DNA of 47,329 nt from Acidobacterium sp. (GTDB taxonomy: Bacteria; Acidobacteriota; Vicinamibacteria; Vicinamibacterales; UBA2999): positions 1 to 47,329 of the forward strand of contig NSIL01000021.1 in the NCBI GenBank assembly GCA_002737365.1, given 5' to 3'. The stretch's first letter is position 1. Each line of letters starts with the position of its first letter. Positions 37,454-47,110 of the stretch are shown piece after piece. The position numbers and the translations under genes are program-made. The notes beneath the pieces were generated by a model. The model saw only the letters and a list, made by a program, of their open reading frames with translations. It searched no databases and was not told the origin of the DNA.

Positions 37454-40318
37454 TTAGGTCCGGGCCGCGCTACGGCGGCGCATCTCGAGAAACTTGCGGA
37501 CGACGCGGTCGAAGCGATCCTGGAGCGGCTTGCGTTCCTGCGGCGCCAGCGGACCCATGCGCGCCCACGCCGCTTGCGCGCTACGCACTTCCTGCTCCGC
37601 GGCACGCTGCCGCGCGTCTTCGGCCTGGCGACCGGAGCCGGCGCCCATGGTGTTGGCGGCCAGCGCCTCGCGCCACTGGCGGGCGAGCAACTCGGCCGGC
37701 GAGAGGTTCGTCGCCGGCTCGGCGGCTTCGGTCGGCAACAGCTGCCCGACCTTGGCGATCAGTTTCTCCATCCGGCCCTTGGTCAGCTCGGGATCGATCT
37801 CGGTGCCCTTGAAGGCGTCCGGCCAGCGGGTGACCAGCGCGAACAAGGACGCGTTGACGCGATCCGACAACGGCGCCAGCGTGTGGCGCGGCAGCTCGGG
37901 GCCCTGCACCCAGCGGGCGCGCGCCGCCTGCACCTTGGCGTAGAGATCGTCCGGCGGCTGGGCGTCGGTCGCCTCGGGGGCCGGCAGCAGCGCCTCGAGC
38001 TCGGCCACAGACGATTCACGATCGGCCATCTTGCCGGTCAGTGCCACCGAATCGCGGTTCTTGAAGCGCTCGAAGAACAGGTCGCAGGCGGCGCGGAACT
38101 GGTTCCAGATCGTGTCGGACTTGCTCTTCTTGACCGGGCCAATCGCCTTCCAGTCAACCTGCAGGCGCTTGATGCGCGACGCGGCCTGCTCCCACTCGGT
38201 GGACTGCGACAACTGCTCGGCCTCGGCCACCAGCGCTTCCTTGCGTTTGAGGTTTTCGGTCCAGTCCTGCTTGCGCTGCTTCAGGTCGTCTTGACGACGG
38301 GTGAAGAACTTGTCGCAGGCGGCGCGGAAACGCTCCCACACCGCTTTCTCGTTGCCACGCGTGACCGGGCCAATCGCCTTCCACTCGCCCTGCAGCGTCT
38401 TCATGGCGTCGGCGGTCTTCACCCAGTCGGTGGAATCGGCCATCGCTTCGGCGCGCAGGCAGAGGGCTTCTTTTTTGGTCAGGTTCCCGACGCGCTCGGT
38501 CGCCTGGTTGGCGAAGAAGTCCTTGCACTTGTCGTAAACCTGTTCCTGCGCGGCCTTGAAGCGCGCCCACAGGGTTTCGGCCTGCGAACGCGGCGCCGCC
38601 GCGACCGGCTTCCAACGCTCCTGCAGCGTCCGCATTTCATTCGACACCTTCTCGGGATCGGCTTCGGCGAGCGGGATGAGCGCTTCCATCCTGGCGCACA
38701 GCTCTTCCTGCACTTGGACGTTGGCCCACCGTTTCCATTCCTCGGCTTCGCGCAGTTCCTGGATGCGCGGCGTCAACGACGTGCGCACCGCCTGCATGCG
38801 GACCATCAGATCTTCGCGGTCCTGCTTGGCCGGCAGCGGCCCCATGGTGCCGACCGCCAGCTTCACGTCTTTCAGCAGTTGATCGGTCTGCTTGAGCGTG
38901 AGCCCTTCGGCCGAGGCGCGGGTTTCAAACTTCTGGACCAGCGCCTGCAACCGCTGCAGGTTCTTGGTCTGGTCCTGTCCCTTGCTGTCGCGATAGCCCT
39001 GCTCATGGCCCTCGAGCACCTGCGAGGCGGCCTCGAAGCGAGTCTTCAGGTCGGCATCGATCTCGACATCGCGCGCGATCGCCTGCCACTGCTTGCGCAG
39101 CGCGTACCATTGGCTGCGAATGTCGGCATAGACCGGGTTGGTCGCGAGCGCTTCAATTTCGGGCACCAGCGTCGGCAGGCGTTCGACCGACTGCCTGGCG
39201 ATGAGCCGGCGCTGGTGGCGCTTCTCTGCCGCGCGGCACGCTTCAGCGAAGCGGCGATCCAATTCCGCGGCCCACGCCGCGGGCATGGCCGGCATGCCCT
39301 CCCACGTCGCCCGCGCCTCGCCGAGCCGATCGACGATGTCGTCGCCGGTGAGGGCTTCAACGCTGGCGCACACCGCGATGCGATCGGCCTGTTCCTGCTC
39401 GAGGGCGCGGCGCTGACGATCGGCATCAGCGCGCGCGGCCTCATCCGCCGCCAGGCGCTGGCGGACGGCCTCGGACGCGGCTTCGAACGCGGCTTGAATG
39501 TCGTCCTGGATGTCGGCGTCGGCCAGCAGTTCCACCCACGCCACGCGGCCGGCCGCGTAGGCTTCGCGCAACTGCGCCACGTCAGCGACCGCTGACAGCG
39601 CCGTCATTTGCGCGACCAGGTCACGGGCCGTCTGCTGATCGGCATCCTTGAACGCCGGTCCCGAATCGGCCACCGGTTCGCTGGCCTTCAGCAGGGTCCG
39701 CGCCTTCTTCTGCGCCGCCTTGGCGCGCGCCTTCTGGCTGAGGTTGGTCAACGTCTCGACTGAGGGCGACTGCAAACGATCGACCGCGGCCACGGCCGCA
39801 TCGGCATGCTCACCGCGCATCGCGACGCCTTCAATTTCCGCAGCATCGGTCAGCCGCTCGACGGCGAGCAACCGCGCGCCGCCTTCGGCGGCGTGACGGG
39901 CAATGCTGCCGAGTGATTTCTGGTCGCGCACCGCGGCAATGGCGGCGCGGCGCACGGCGTCGGGACCCGAGCCCTTGGCCACGGTCCCGAGCTCACGCTC
40001 GCGGCCGAGCGACGCCAGCGCCGCCACGGCGGGCGACGCCACCTCGGCATCGTGCCTGGACGCCTGCTCGAGCAATTGCCCGACCGCATGGTCGCGCACG
40101 CTGTCATCCGACTCGTTGCGCGCGATGTCGGCCAGCACGGCCGCATCGGTGAGGCGCGCGACGGCCGCGCGCCTGACGCGCGCGTCGGCGTCATCCTTAG
40201 CAAAGCCGCTGAGTGACGCGAGATCCGCCGCATCGGTCTCGTGCACGGCTTCAATCCGAATGACGGGATCGGGATGGGTGGACTTGGATTGCGGACGGAG
40301 TCGGTCGAGGATGCCCAT
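37454..40318 (-). CDS. Large DUF349 repeat protein with N-terminal HEAT-like repeats
   Basis: 954 residues. Residues 1-200 look like HEAT/armadillo-type helical repeats (DADARVRRAAVARLTDAAVL, DDSVRDHAVGQLLEQA, GPDAVRRAAIAAVRDQKSL). Residues about 250-850 carry several DUF349 units, each centred on a W-K-x-I-G-P-like strand and a W-x-x-F-x-A-A-x-x-x-F/Y helix. Examples: LQGEWKAIGPVTRGNEKAVW then ERFRAACDKFFTRR, LQVDWKAIGPVKKSKSDTIW, and LQERWKPVAAAPRSQAETLW. Charged coiled-coil segments link them. The function of DUF349 is not well defined; related proteins are cytosolic. It is first in the four-gene operon and diverges from the second ArsR-methyltransferase gene. Confidence 0.85.
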   Translation of the reverse strand: MGILDRLRPQSKSTHPDPVIRIEAVHETDAADLASLSGFAKDDADARVRRAAVARLTDAAVLADIARNESDDSVRDHAVGQLLEQASRHDAEVASPAVAALASLGRERELGTVAKGSGPDAVRRAAIAAVRDQKSLGSIARHAAEGGARLLAVERLTDAAEIEGVAMRGEHADAAVAAVDRLQSPSVETLTNLSQKARAKAAQKKARTLLKASEPVADSGPAFKDADQQTARDLVAQMTALSAVADVAQLREAYAAGRVAWVELLADADIQDDIQAAFEAASEAVRQRLAADEAARADADRQRRALEQEQADRIAVCASVEALTGDDIVDRLGEARATWEGMPAMPAAWAAELDRRFAEACRAAEKRHQRRLIARQSVERLPTLVPEIEALATNPVYADIRSQWYALRKQWQAIARDVEIDADLKTRFEAASQVLEGHEQGYRDSKGQDQTKNLQRLQALVQKFETRASAEGLTLKQTDQLLKDVKLAVGTMGPLPAKQDREDLMVRMQAVRTSLTPRIQELREAEEWKRWANVQVQEELCARMEALIPLAEADPEKVSNEMRTLQERWKPVAAAPRSQAETLWARFKAAQEQVYDKCKDFFANQATERVGNLTKKEALCLRAEAMADSTDWVKTADAMKTLQGEWKAIGPVTRGNEKAVWERFRAACDKFFTRRQDDLKQRKQDWTENLKRKEALVAEAEQLSQSTEWEQAASRIKRLQVDWKAIGPVKKSKSDTIWNQFRAACDLFFERFKNRDSVALTGKMADRESSVAELEALLPAPEATDAQPPDDLYAKVQAARARWVQGPELPRHTLAPLSDRVNASLFALVTRWPDAFKGTEIDPELTKGRMEKLIAKVGQLLPTEAAEPATNLSPAELLARQWREALAANTMGAGSGRQAEDARQRAAEQEVRSAQAAWARMGPLAPQERKPLQDRFDRVVRKFLEMRRRSAART

Positions 40319-40441
40319 TGGTGTTTCAGACCCCGGCGGCTCGGCGTAAGCCGGCCGGTGCCTTGATCCTTTTGCTAAGGTCTTACGTCAGGCGCCCATG
40401 ACCATTCAGGGCGCGCGTCGCACGAAATAAGGGAGCCATTA

Positions 40442-40483
40442 TCGCACTTGTGCGAATCAATCCATTCATCTACATTAGTAGAT
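40442..40483 (+). promoter_or_regulatory. Two inverted repeats in the ArsR-methyltransferase/metH promoter
   Basis: IR1 is TCGCAC-TT-GTGCGA (40442-40455). IR2 is ATCTAC-ATTA-GTAGAT (40468-40483) and ends at the base before the ATG at 40484. IR2 contains TACATT (40471-40476), a -10-like hexamer 7 nt before the start codon. A bound ArsR dimer would cover the -10 and the start. The rest of 40319-40441 holds only a GCGCCC/GGGCGC repeat (40392-40414); no riboswitch-like structure is recognisable. Confidence 0.55.
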
Positions 40484-41440
40484 ATGGAACAGGCATCCGC
40501 GCTATATCGGCTGCTGGGAGACGAGGCCCGGCTCCGGCTGCTGCGCGTGCTGGAACAGGACCGTTTCAACGTGAAAGAGCTGACCGGCATCCTCGGCCTG
40601 GCGCAGTCGGGCGTGTCCCGCCACCTCGGCCTGCTAAAAGAAGCCGGTCTGGTGGTCGAAGAACGGGACGGCTCCTACAGCTTCTATCGGCTGGCGCCGT
40701 CGGTACGCGACGAACGAGCCGGTGCGCTGTGGCCGGTGTTGCAGGTCCAATTCAAGGCCGCGGCCGGCACGGCCTCGGTCAAGGCCGACGAGGCCCGCCT
40801 GCAGGAAGTGCTGCGGCTGCGCCGCGAGAACTTCGAGCACAGCAGCCCCGATACGCGCGACGGCCGCCAGTTGGTCCCCGGCCGCAGTTGGGCCGCCTGG
40901 TCGCGGGCGCTCGGCCTGCTGCTGCCACCCCTCGAGGTCGCTGACCTCGGCTGCGGCGAGGGCTACCTGACGGTTGAAACCGCCCGCTGGGCGCGCCGCG
41001 TCGTGGCCATTGACCGCTCGACCGGGGTGCTCGATCGCGCCAAGGCGCTGGCCGCGCGCAAGCGGCTCACCAACATCACCTGGAAGAAGGGCGAGCTCGA
41101 GAAGCTGCCGCTCGATGACGGCGTGATCGACCTGGCGCTGCTGTCGCAGGCGTTGCACCACGCCGGCCAGCCCGCCGCGGCGCTCGCCGAGGCGGCGCGC
41201 ATCCTGAAGCCCGGCGGCCGGCTCCTGCTCCTCGACCTGCGCTCCCACGATGAGACCTGGGTCAAAGAGAAGCTGGGCGACCAGTGGTTCGGCTTCAGTG
41301 ACGACCACCTCACGGGCCTGCTGACCCGGGCCGGCTTCAAGGACGTTCGCGTCACGCTCGGTGCCCGCCGGACCCACGATCCCTTTGCAGTGCTCCTCGC
41401 GATTGGCACCAAGCCCGCGAAGGCGCGGAAAACGACATGA
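40484..41440 (+). CDS. ArsR-family regulator fused to a SAM-dependent methyltransferase domain, metH operon
   Basis: 318 residues from the ATG at 40484. A GTG 36 nt upstream is in frame, but the chosen start makes the protein align without gaps to the ahcY-linked regulator: [16 protein letters not shown] at residues 39-51 and SAM motif [10 protein letters not shown] with D154 in both. Later segments are [50 protein letters not shown] and [13 protein letters not shown]. The domain is probably a SAM/SAH sensor, as proposed for SahR-like proteins. Its stop overlaps the metH start (ATGA), so the two are made together. No Shine-Dalgarno is seen, and the promoter element lies at the ATG. Confidence 0.87.
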   Translation: MEQASALYRLLGDEARLRLLRVLEQDRFNVKELTGILGLAQSGVSRHLGLLKEAGLVVEERDGSYSFYRLAPSVRDERAGALWPVLQVQFKAAAGTASVKADEARLQEVLRLRRENFEHSSPDTRDGRQLVPGRSWAAWSRALGLLLPPLEVADLGCGEGYLTVETARWARRVVAIDRSTGVLDRAKALAARKRLTNITWKKGELEKLPLDDGVIDLALLSQALHHAGQPAAALAEAARILKPGGRLLLLDLRSHDETWVKEKLGDQWFGFSDDHLTGLLTRAGFKDVRVTLGARRTHDPFAVLLAIGTKPAKARKTT

Positions 41441-44400
41441 ACACTTTCGACACGCTTGAACGCCTGCTCGCCACCCGCATTCTTGTGCTCGATGGCGCCA
41501 TGGGCACCATGGTTCAGCGCCGCAAGCTGACCGAGGCCGACTTTCGCGGCACCCGCTTCGGGTCGCATTCGCACGACCTGAAGGGCAATAACGACGTCCT
41601 CGTCCTGACGCGGCCCGATCTCATTGCCGAGATCCACGCCGAGTACCTCGACGCCGGCGCCGACATCATCGAGACCAACACGTTCAGTGCGCAAGCCGTG
41701 TCACAGGCCGACTACGGCCTCGAAGCGGTGTCGTATGAACTGAACCTGGTGGCGGCCCAGCTCGCGCGCCGCGTCACCGACGAGTGGACGGCGAAGACGC
41801 CGGACCAGCCGCGCTTTGTCGCCGGCTCGATTGGCCCGACCACCAAGACGCTGTCGATCTCCCCCGACGTCAACAACCCGGCGTTTCGCGCCATCACGTT
41901 CGACGAGATGAAGAACGCGTTCAAGGACCAGGTGCGCGGCCTGATCGACGGCGGCTCGCACCTGTTGCTGGTGGAAACGCAAATCGACACGCTCAACGCC
42001 AAGGCGGCGCTGGTGGCGGTAGAAGAAGCGTTTGCTGAGACTGGCAAGCGGCTGCCGCTGATGGTCTCGGCGACGCTCACCGACCTGAGCGGCCGCACCC
42101 TGTCGGGCCAGACCCTCGATGCCTTCTACGTCTCGATCGAGCACTGCAAGCCCTTCAGCGTTGGCTTGAACTGCGCCCTCGGCGCGCGGCAAATGCGGCC
42201 CTACCTCGCCGAACTGGCGCGCACGGTGCCCGGTCACGTCAGTTGCTATCCCAACGCCGGCCTGCCCAACGCCTTCGGCCAATACGACGAGACCCCCGAA
42301 GAGACCGCGGCGCTCGTGAAAGACTTCGCCGACAGCGGCTTCGTCAACATCATCGGCGGCTGCTGCGGCACGACGCCGGACCACATCAGGGCGATTGCGC
42401 GGGCAGTGGCGGGGGTTCGCCCTCGCGTGTCCGGGATCGGGGGTCCGAGAGCCGGACTCCGGCTGACCACGCTTTCGGGTCTTGAACCCCTCGTGATTCG
42501 GCCCGACAGCAACTTTCAAATGATCGGCGAGCGCACCAACGTCACTGGTTCGAAGAAGTTCGAGCGCCTGGTGAAGGCGCGCGACTGGGCCGGCGCGACC
42601 AGCGTCGCACTCGACCAGGTGCGCGGCGGCGCCAACATCATCGACGTCAACATGGACGAAGGCATGCTCGATTCGGAAGCGTGCATGACCGAGTTCCTGA
42701 ACTACATCGGCACCGAGCCGGAAATCGCGCGGCTGCCGATCATGATCGACAGCTCGAAGTGGTCGGTAATCGAAGCCGGCCTCAAGTGCGTCCAGGGCAA
42801 GGCGATCGTCAATTCAATCAGCCTCAAGGAAGGCGAAGCCGACTTCCTGGCCAAGGCGCACCTGGTGCGGCGCTACGGTGCGGCGATGATCGTGATGGCG
42901 TTCGACGAGAAGGGCCAGGCCGACACGGTCGAGCGCAAGCTCGAGATCTGCACCCGCGCCTTCAAGCTGCTGACCGAGCAGGCGGGCGTCGATCCCAGCG
43001 ACATCATCTTCGACCCGAACATCCTGGCAATCGCGACCGGCCTCGAAGAGCACAACGACTACGGCAAGTACTTTATCGAGGCGACGCGGCTAATCAAGCA
43101 GGCGTGTCCGGGCGTCAAGATCAGCGGCGGCGTCAGCAACCTGTCGTTCTCGTTCCGCGGCAACGAGGTGGTGCGCGAGGCCATCCACGCCGCCTTCCTG
43201 TACCACGCCATCAAGGCCGGCATGGACATGGGCATCGTCAATGCCGGGCAGTTGATCGTCTACGAAGACATTCCCAAGGACCTGCTCGAGCACGTCGAAG
43301 ACATCATCTTCAACCGCCGGCCCGATGCGACCGAACGCATGGTCACGTTTGCCGAGCAGGTGAAGGGCTCGGGCACCAAGCGCGAGAACGACCTGAAGTG
43401 GCGCGAGGGCTCGGTCGAAGCGCGGCTGTCGTTCGCGCTGGTGCACGGCAACGTTGACTTCATCGAAGTGGACGCGGAAGAGGCGCGCGTCAAGTACGGC
43501 CGTCCGCTGCTGGTGATCGAAGGGCCGCTGATGGACGGCATGAAGGTGGTCGGCGAGCTGTTTGGCGCCGGCAAGATGTTCCTGCCACAGGTGGTGAAGA
43601 GCGCCCGCGCCATGAAGCGCGCCGTCGCTCACCTGGAGCCGTTCATGGCGGCCGAAAAAGCCGAGCGGCTGGCGGCGGGCGGCGCCACTGAGCGCAGCAA
43701 CGCCGGCAAGATACTCACCGCCACCGTCAAGGGCGACGTCCACGACATTGGCAAGAACATCGTCGGCGTGGTGCTCGGCTGCAACAACTACGAGGTGATC
43801 GACCTCGGCGTGATGGTGTCGTGCGACAAGATCCTGCAGGCGGCGCTTGAACACCAGGTCGATGTCATTGGCCTGAGCGGACTGATCACCCCGTCCCTGG
43901 ATGAAATGGTGTTTGTCGCCTCGGAGATGGAGCGCCGCAAGATGACGCTGCCGCTGCTGATCGGCGGCGCCACGACCAGTCCGCAGCACACGGCGGTCAA
44001 GATTTCCCCGGAGTATTCGCAGCCGACGGTGCACGTCCCTGATGCCTCGCGCGTGGTTGACGTGGTCGCCAGCCTGATCAATCCGGAGTTGAAGCCGGCT
44101 TTTGATCGGGCCAACCGCGCGCATCACGTCAAGCTGCGCGAGCAGCACGCGGGCAAACGGGAGCGACCGACGCTGTTGCTCGACAAGGCGCGCACCAACC
44201 GCCTGAAGCTCGACTTTGGTGGTGGCGGCCACCCTTCAGGGTTGCCTGTCCCCGCATTCACCGGCCTCAAGAAGGTGGACGTCGCGCTGGCGGACCTGGT
44301 GCCGTTCATCGACTGGCAGTTCTTCTTCGCGGCGTGGGAGCTAAAGGGCCGCTTCCCCGCCATCCTGAAGGACGCGACCATCGGCGCGGCAGCCACCGAG

Positions 44401-45141
44401 CTCTACGGCCACGCGCAGGCGCTCTTGAAACAGATCGTCGACGGCAAACTGATTCGTGCCCGCGGCGTCTATGGCTTCTGGAAGGCGAACAGCCAGGGTG
44501 ATGACATCGTGCTGGACAACGGCGTCCGCTTTCCGATGCTGCGCCAGCAGGAAGTGATTGCCGACAACAAGCCGAACCGCTCGCTCGCCGACTTCATTGC
44601 GCCGGCCGGCAGCGGCGTCACCGACTACCTCGGGGCATTCGCAGTGACCGCCGGACTGGGCGTCGACGAGTTAGTGAAGAAATACGAAGGCCAGCACGAC
44701 GACTACTCCGCCATCATCGTCAAGGCGCTGGCCGATCGCTTCGCCGAAGCGTTCGCGGAATACCTCCACGCCCAGGCTCGCCAGGACTGGGGCATCGTCG
44801 ACCAGCTGTCGAACGACGATCTGATCGATGAGAAATTTCAGGGCATCCGGCCGGCGTTTGGCTACCCCGCCTGCCCCGACCACAGCGAGAAGACCACGCT
44901 GTTCGACCTGCTCGGCGCGCGCTCGGTCGGTCTCGACCTGACCGAGTCATTTGCCATGACGCCGGCATCGTCAGTAAGCGGCTTGTACTTCTCGCATCCG
45001 CAATCGAAGTACTTCGCCATCCAGCGGATCGGACAGGATCAGGTGGCGGATTACGCCAGGCGGAAAGGCATGGAGGTCAGCGCGGTCGAACGCTGGCTGC
45101 GTCCCGTCCTGGCGTACGAACCGTCACTGGTCAGCGCGTAG
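41437..45141 (+). CDS. metH: Cobalamin-dependent methionine synthase
   Basis: 1234 residues with all four modules. The homocysteine domain has zinc cysteines C246 (GLNCALGA) and C309/C310 ([10 protein letters not shown]). The pterin domain starts with [13 protein letters not shown] (from residue 363). The cobalamin domain has the lower-ligand motif [11 protein letters not shown] with H769, and [14 protein letters not shown]. The reactivation domain has the SAM motif [12 protein letters not shown] with R1138. It transfers the methyl group of methyltetrahydrofolate to homocysteine through cob(I)alamin. Residues 325-350 contain a short Gly/Arg/Pro linker. It is coupled to the upstream ArsR-methyltransferase gene. 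Together with AhcY it closes the activated methyl cycle. Confidence 0.98.
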   Translation: MNTFDTLERLLATRILVLDGAMGTMVQRRKLTEADFRGTRFGSHSHDLKGNNDVLVLTRPDLIAEIHAEYLDAGADIIETNTFSAQAVSQADYGLEAVSYELNLVAAQLARRVTDEWTAKTPDQPRFVAGSIGPTTKTLSISPDVNNPAFRAITFDEMKNAFKDQVRGLIDGGSHLLLVETQIDTLNAKAALVAVEEAFAETGKRLPLMVSATLTDLSGRTLSGQTLDAFYVSIEHCKPFSVGLNCALGARQMRPYLAELARTVPGHVSCYPNAGLPNAFGQYDETPEETAALVKDFADSGFVNIIGGCCGTTPDHIRAIARAVAGVRPRVSGIGGPRAGLRLTTLSGLEPLVIRPDSNFQMIGERTNVTGSKKFERLVKARDWAGATSVALDQVRGGANIIDVNMDEGMLDSEACMTEFLNYIGTEPEIARLPIMIDSSKWSVIEAGLKCVQGKAIVNSISLKEGEADFLAKAHLVRRYGAAMIVMAFDEKGQADTVERKLEICTRAFKLLTEQAGVDPSDIIFDPNILAIATGLEEHNDYGKYFIEATRLIKQACPGVKISGGVSNLSFSFRGNEVVREAIHAAFLYHAIKAGMDMGIVNAGQLIVYEDIPKDLLEHVEDIIFNRRPDATERMVTFAEQVKGSGTKRENDLKWREGSVEARLSFALVHGNVDFIEVDAEEARVKYGRPLLVIEGPLMDGMKVVGELFGAGKMFLPQVVKSARAMKRAVAHLEPFMAAEKAERLAAGGATERSNAGKILTATVKGDVHDIGKNIVGVVLGCNNYEVIDLGVMVSCDKILQAALEHQVDVIGLSGLITPSLDEMVFVASEMERRKMTLPLLIGGATTSPQHTAVKISPEYSQPTVHVPDASRVVDVVASLINPELKPAFDRANRAHHVKLREQHAGKRERPTLLLDKARTNRLKLDFGGGGHPSGLPVPAFTGLKKVDVALADLVPFIDWQFFFAAWELKGRFPAILKDATIGAAATELYGHAQALLKQIVDGKLIRARGVYGFWKANSQGDDIVLDNGVRFPMLRQQEVIADNKPNRSLADFIAPAGSGVTDYLGAFAVTAGLGVDELVKKYEGQHDDYSAIIVKALADRFAEAFAEYLHAQARQDWGIVDQLSNDDLIDEKFQGIRPAFGYPACPDHSEKTTLFDLLGARSVGLDLTESFAMTPASSVSGLYFSHPQSKYFAIQRIGQDQVADYARRKGMEVSAVERWLRPVLAYEPSLVSA

Positions 45142-45270
45142 CGGCGCTGTCGAGTGACAACTTGAACGCCACCATCTGTTCCCCGTTGCGGACCGGCAGC
45201 GTCCGCCAACAACAGCTCCTCGGTCGTCGAGGACCAGTGTCGGGACGCCGTTTGTTCCTATTCGGGCGCA
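45131..45270 (-). pseudogene. Possible C-terminal remnant of a PQQ-type beta-propeller gene
   Basis: In the 184-nt gap after metH the minus strand ends a frame with TLPVRNGEQMVAFKLSLDSA and a stop at 45131. The adjacent frame upstream reads TLVLDDRGAVVGGR. Joined across a one-base shift near 45205, this resembles the last blade of PQQ-binding-like propellers, where a final VRN/xxMxAFKL strand is common. It is short and the resemblance is by eye, so chance is possible. Nothing else is seen in the gap. Confidence 0.25.
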
Positions 45271-45325
45271 GAGTGGGATGATGGGCAGACGTAAACGACC
45301 GGCTTGCCCCGAGAGTAAACAAGAC

Positions 45326-47110
45326 ATGAAGCGTGTGATCATCGTCCTCGTGCTGCTGGCGGTGGTCGCCGCAGGAGCCGGCTACTGGTATTTCAACCGC
45401 GCGCGGGTTGAAGTCGCGGTCAACTCCGTCCCGGTGACACGGGGAGACATCATCGACAGCGTCGGCGCCACCGGCACGGTGCAGGCCGTCACCACGGTGC
45501 AGGTCGGCAGCCAGGTGTCGGGCAACATCGAATGGCTCGGCGCCGACTTCAACTCCATCGTCAAGAAGGGCCAGGTCGTGGCGCGCCTCGACCCGTCGCT
45601 GTTTGACGCGCAGTTGCAGCAGGTGCAGGCCAACTTAATCCAGGCGCGCGCCAACCTCACCCGGGCCAACAGCGAACTGGACCGCACCAAGGTGCAGTTG
45701 ACCGACGCGCAGCAGAAGTTCACGCGCGCGAAGGAACTCTCCTCACAGCGCCTGATCGCCCAAAGCGACCTCGACTCCGCCCAGATCGCGGTCGACACGA
45801 TGGCCGCCGGTGTCGCGTCGCAGCAAGCGTCGGTGACCCAGTCGCAGGCCGCGGTCACCCAGGCCCAAGCCTCGGTCAACCAATCGCAGGTGAACCGCGA
45901 TCACACCGTCATCCTGGCGCCCATTGACGGCATCGTCACGCAGCGGAGCGTGGACGTGGGCCAGACGGTGGCGGCCAGCATGTCGGCGCCGACACTGTTT
46001 GTCATTGCCGCCGACCTGACCGAGATGCAGGTCAACGCCAACATCGATGAAGCCGACGTCGGCCGTATTCGGCCCGGTCAGCACGTCACATTTCGCGTCG
46101 ATGCCTACCCCACCGATAACTTCGAGGGCACGGTGACGCAGATTCGTCTGCAGCCCGTCGTGGTGCAGAACGTGACTACCTATGGCACGGTCATCACGGT
46201 GCCGAACAAGCAACTGAAGCTGAAGCCGGGCATGACGGCTAACGTGAAGATCGAAATCGCGAAACGCACCAACACCCTTCGCATCCCGAACGCGGCGTTG
46301 CGCTTCCGGCCAACCACCGAGATGTTCACGGCGTTCAAGCAGGAACCTCCGCCTGAGCTGACGGCCTTCGGAGGCGCCGGAGGTGGTCGCGGCGGTCGCG
46401 GTGACCGTGGCGGCGCACCCACAGGAGCGGAGCCAGCGGCGGCACCGGCACCGGCCGCAGCAGCACCCGCACCGGTCGCACCCGCTGCACGTCAAGCACC
46501 TGCCGCACCGGCAGCACCCGCTCCTCCTGCCCCACCCGCCTCACCAGCCGAAGGCCGAGGCGAACGTGGTGGCCGAAGCGGTGGTGGTGGCTTCGGCGGT
46601 GGCGGCGGTCGTGGTGGTCCCGGTGGCGGTGGACCGGAGTTCCAGGCGCGCATGCTCGATCGCGTCAAGACGATGTCCGCTGACGAGCAGACGCAGTTCC
46701 TAGCCCGGATGAAGGAACGCGGCGGTGATACCAGCGCGCTCGAAGCGCTCATGGCTCCGACGGCAGCGGCACCACGCGCCGGCGCGACGCGTCCGGCGGC
46801 CACAGCACAAGCCCAGACCATCGACGCGCTGTTCGCGCCGTTGCCGCCGGTCATGTCACGCGGCCGCGCGTGGTCCTTCACCGCCGGTCAGCTGAAGATC
46901 ATCAACCTGAGGCTCGGGATCAGCGACGGCACTAGCACCGAACTGTTGAGCGACGAACTACAGGAGAACGCTGAGGTCGTGACCGGCGTCACCGGCCTCA
47001 CGCCGACCCGCGGCGCGCCGGCGCAGGGTGGAGCCGGCAACCCGCTGATGCCGGGTCGCGGCGGCCCTGGTGGCGGCCGTCCGGGAGGCGGCGGTCGCGG
47101 TGGCAACTGA
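45326..47110 (+). CDS. MacA-like membrane-fusion (periplasmic adaptor) protein with large low-complexity insert
   Basis: 594 residues from the ATG at 45326, which opens an N-terminal anchor (MKRVIIVLVLLAVVAAGAGY). The lipoyl halves are VGATGTVQAVTTVQVGSQVS and ILAPIDGIVTQRSVDVGQTV. The coiled-coil hairpin spans about residues 90-190 and is rich in Gln. The beta-barrel domain follows (DEADVGRIRPGQHVTFRVDA). After IPNAALRFRP (about residue 329) a roughly 170-residue insert interrupts the membrane-proximal domain; it is rich in Gly, Arg, Pro and Ala and has a short helical piece (RMLDRVKTMSADEQTQFL). The domain resumes at RAWSFTAGQLKIINLRLGIS. The C-terminus is again Gly-rich. It pairs with the MacB-type gene downstream as part of a tripartite efflux or export pump. 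Confidence 0.9.
   Translation: MKRVIIVLVLLAVVAAGAGYWYFNRARVEVAVNSVPVTRGDIIDSVGATGTVQAVTTVQVGSQVSGNIEWLGADFNSIVKKGQVVARLDPSLFDAQLQQVQANLIQARANLTRANSELDRTKVQLTDAQQKFTRAKELSSQRLIAQSDLDSAQIAVDTMAAGVASQQASVTQSQAAVTQAQASVNQSQVNRDHTVILAPIDGIVTQRSVDVGQTVAASMSAPTLFVIAADLTEMQVNANIDEADVGRIRPGQHVTFRVDAYPTDNFEGTVTQIRLQPVVVQNVTTYGTVITVPNKQLKLKPGMTANVKIEIAKRTNTLRIPNAALRFRPTTEMFTAFKQEPPPELTAFGGAGGGRGGRGDRGGAPTGAEPAAAPAPAAAAPAPVAPAARQAPAAPAAPAPPAPPASPAEGRGERGGRSGGGGFGGGGGRGGPGGGGPEFQARMLDRVKTMSADEQTQFLARMKERGGDTSALEALMAPTAAAPRAGATRPAATAQAQTIDALFAPLPPVMSRGRAWSFTAGQLKIINLRLGISDGTSTELLSDELQENAEVVTGVTGLTPTRGAPAQGGAGNPLMPGRGGPGGGRPGGGGRGGN

Noticed and set aside
37574-39595. A 673-codon open frame on the plus strand opposite the DUF349 gene
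   Set aside because: It is fully antisense to a gene with clear repeat motifs. GC-rich coding DNA commonly leaves the opposite strand open, and the translation shows no recognisable motif.
40319-40483. Possible cobalamin or SAM riboswitch before the metH operon
   Set aside because: The gap is short and contains only simple inverted repeats. No B12-box-like or SAM-riboswitch core was seen.
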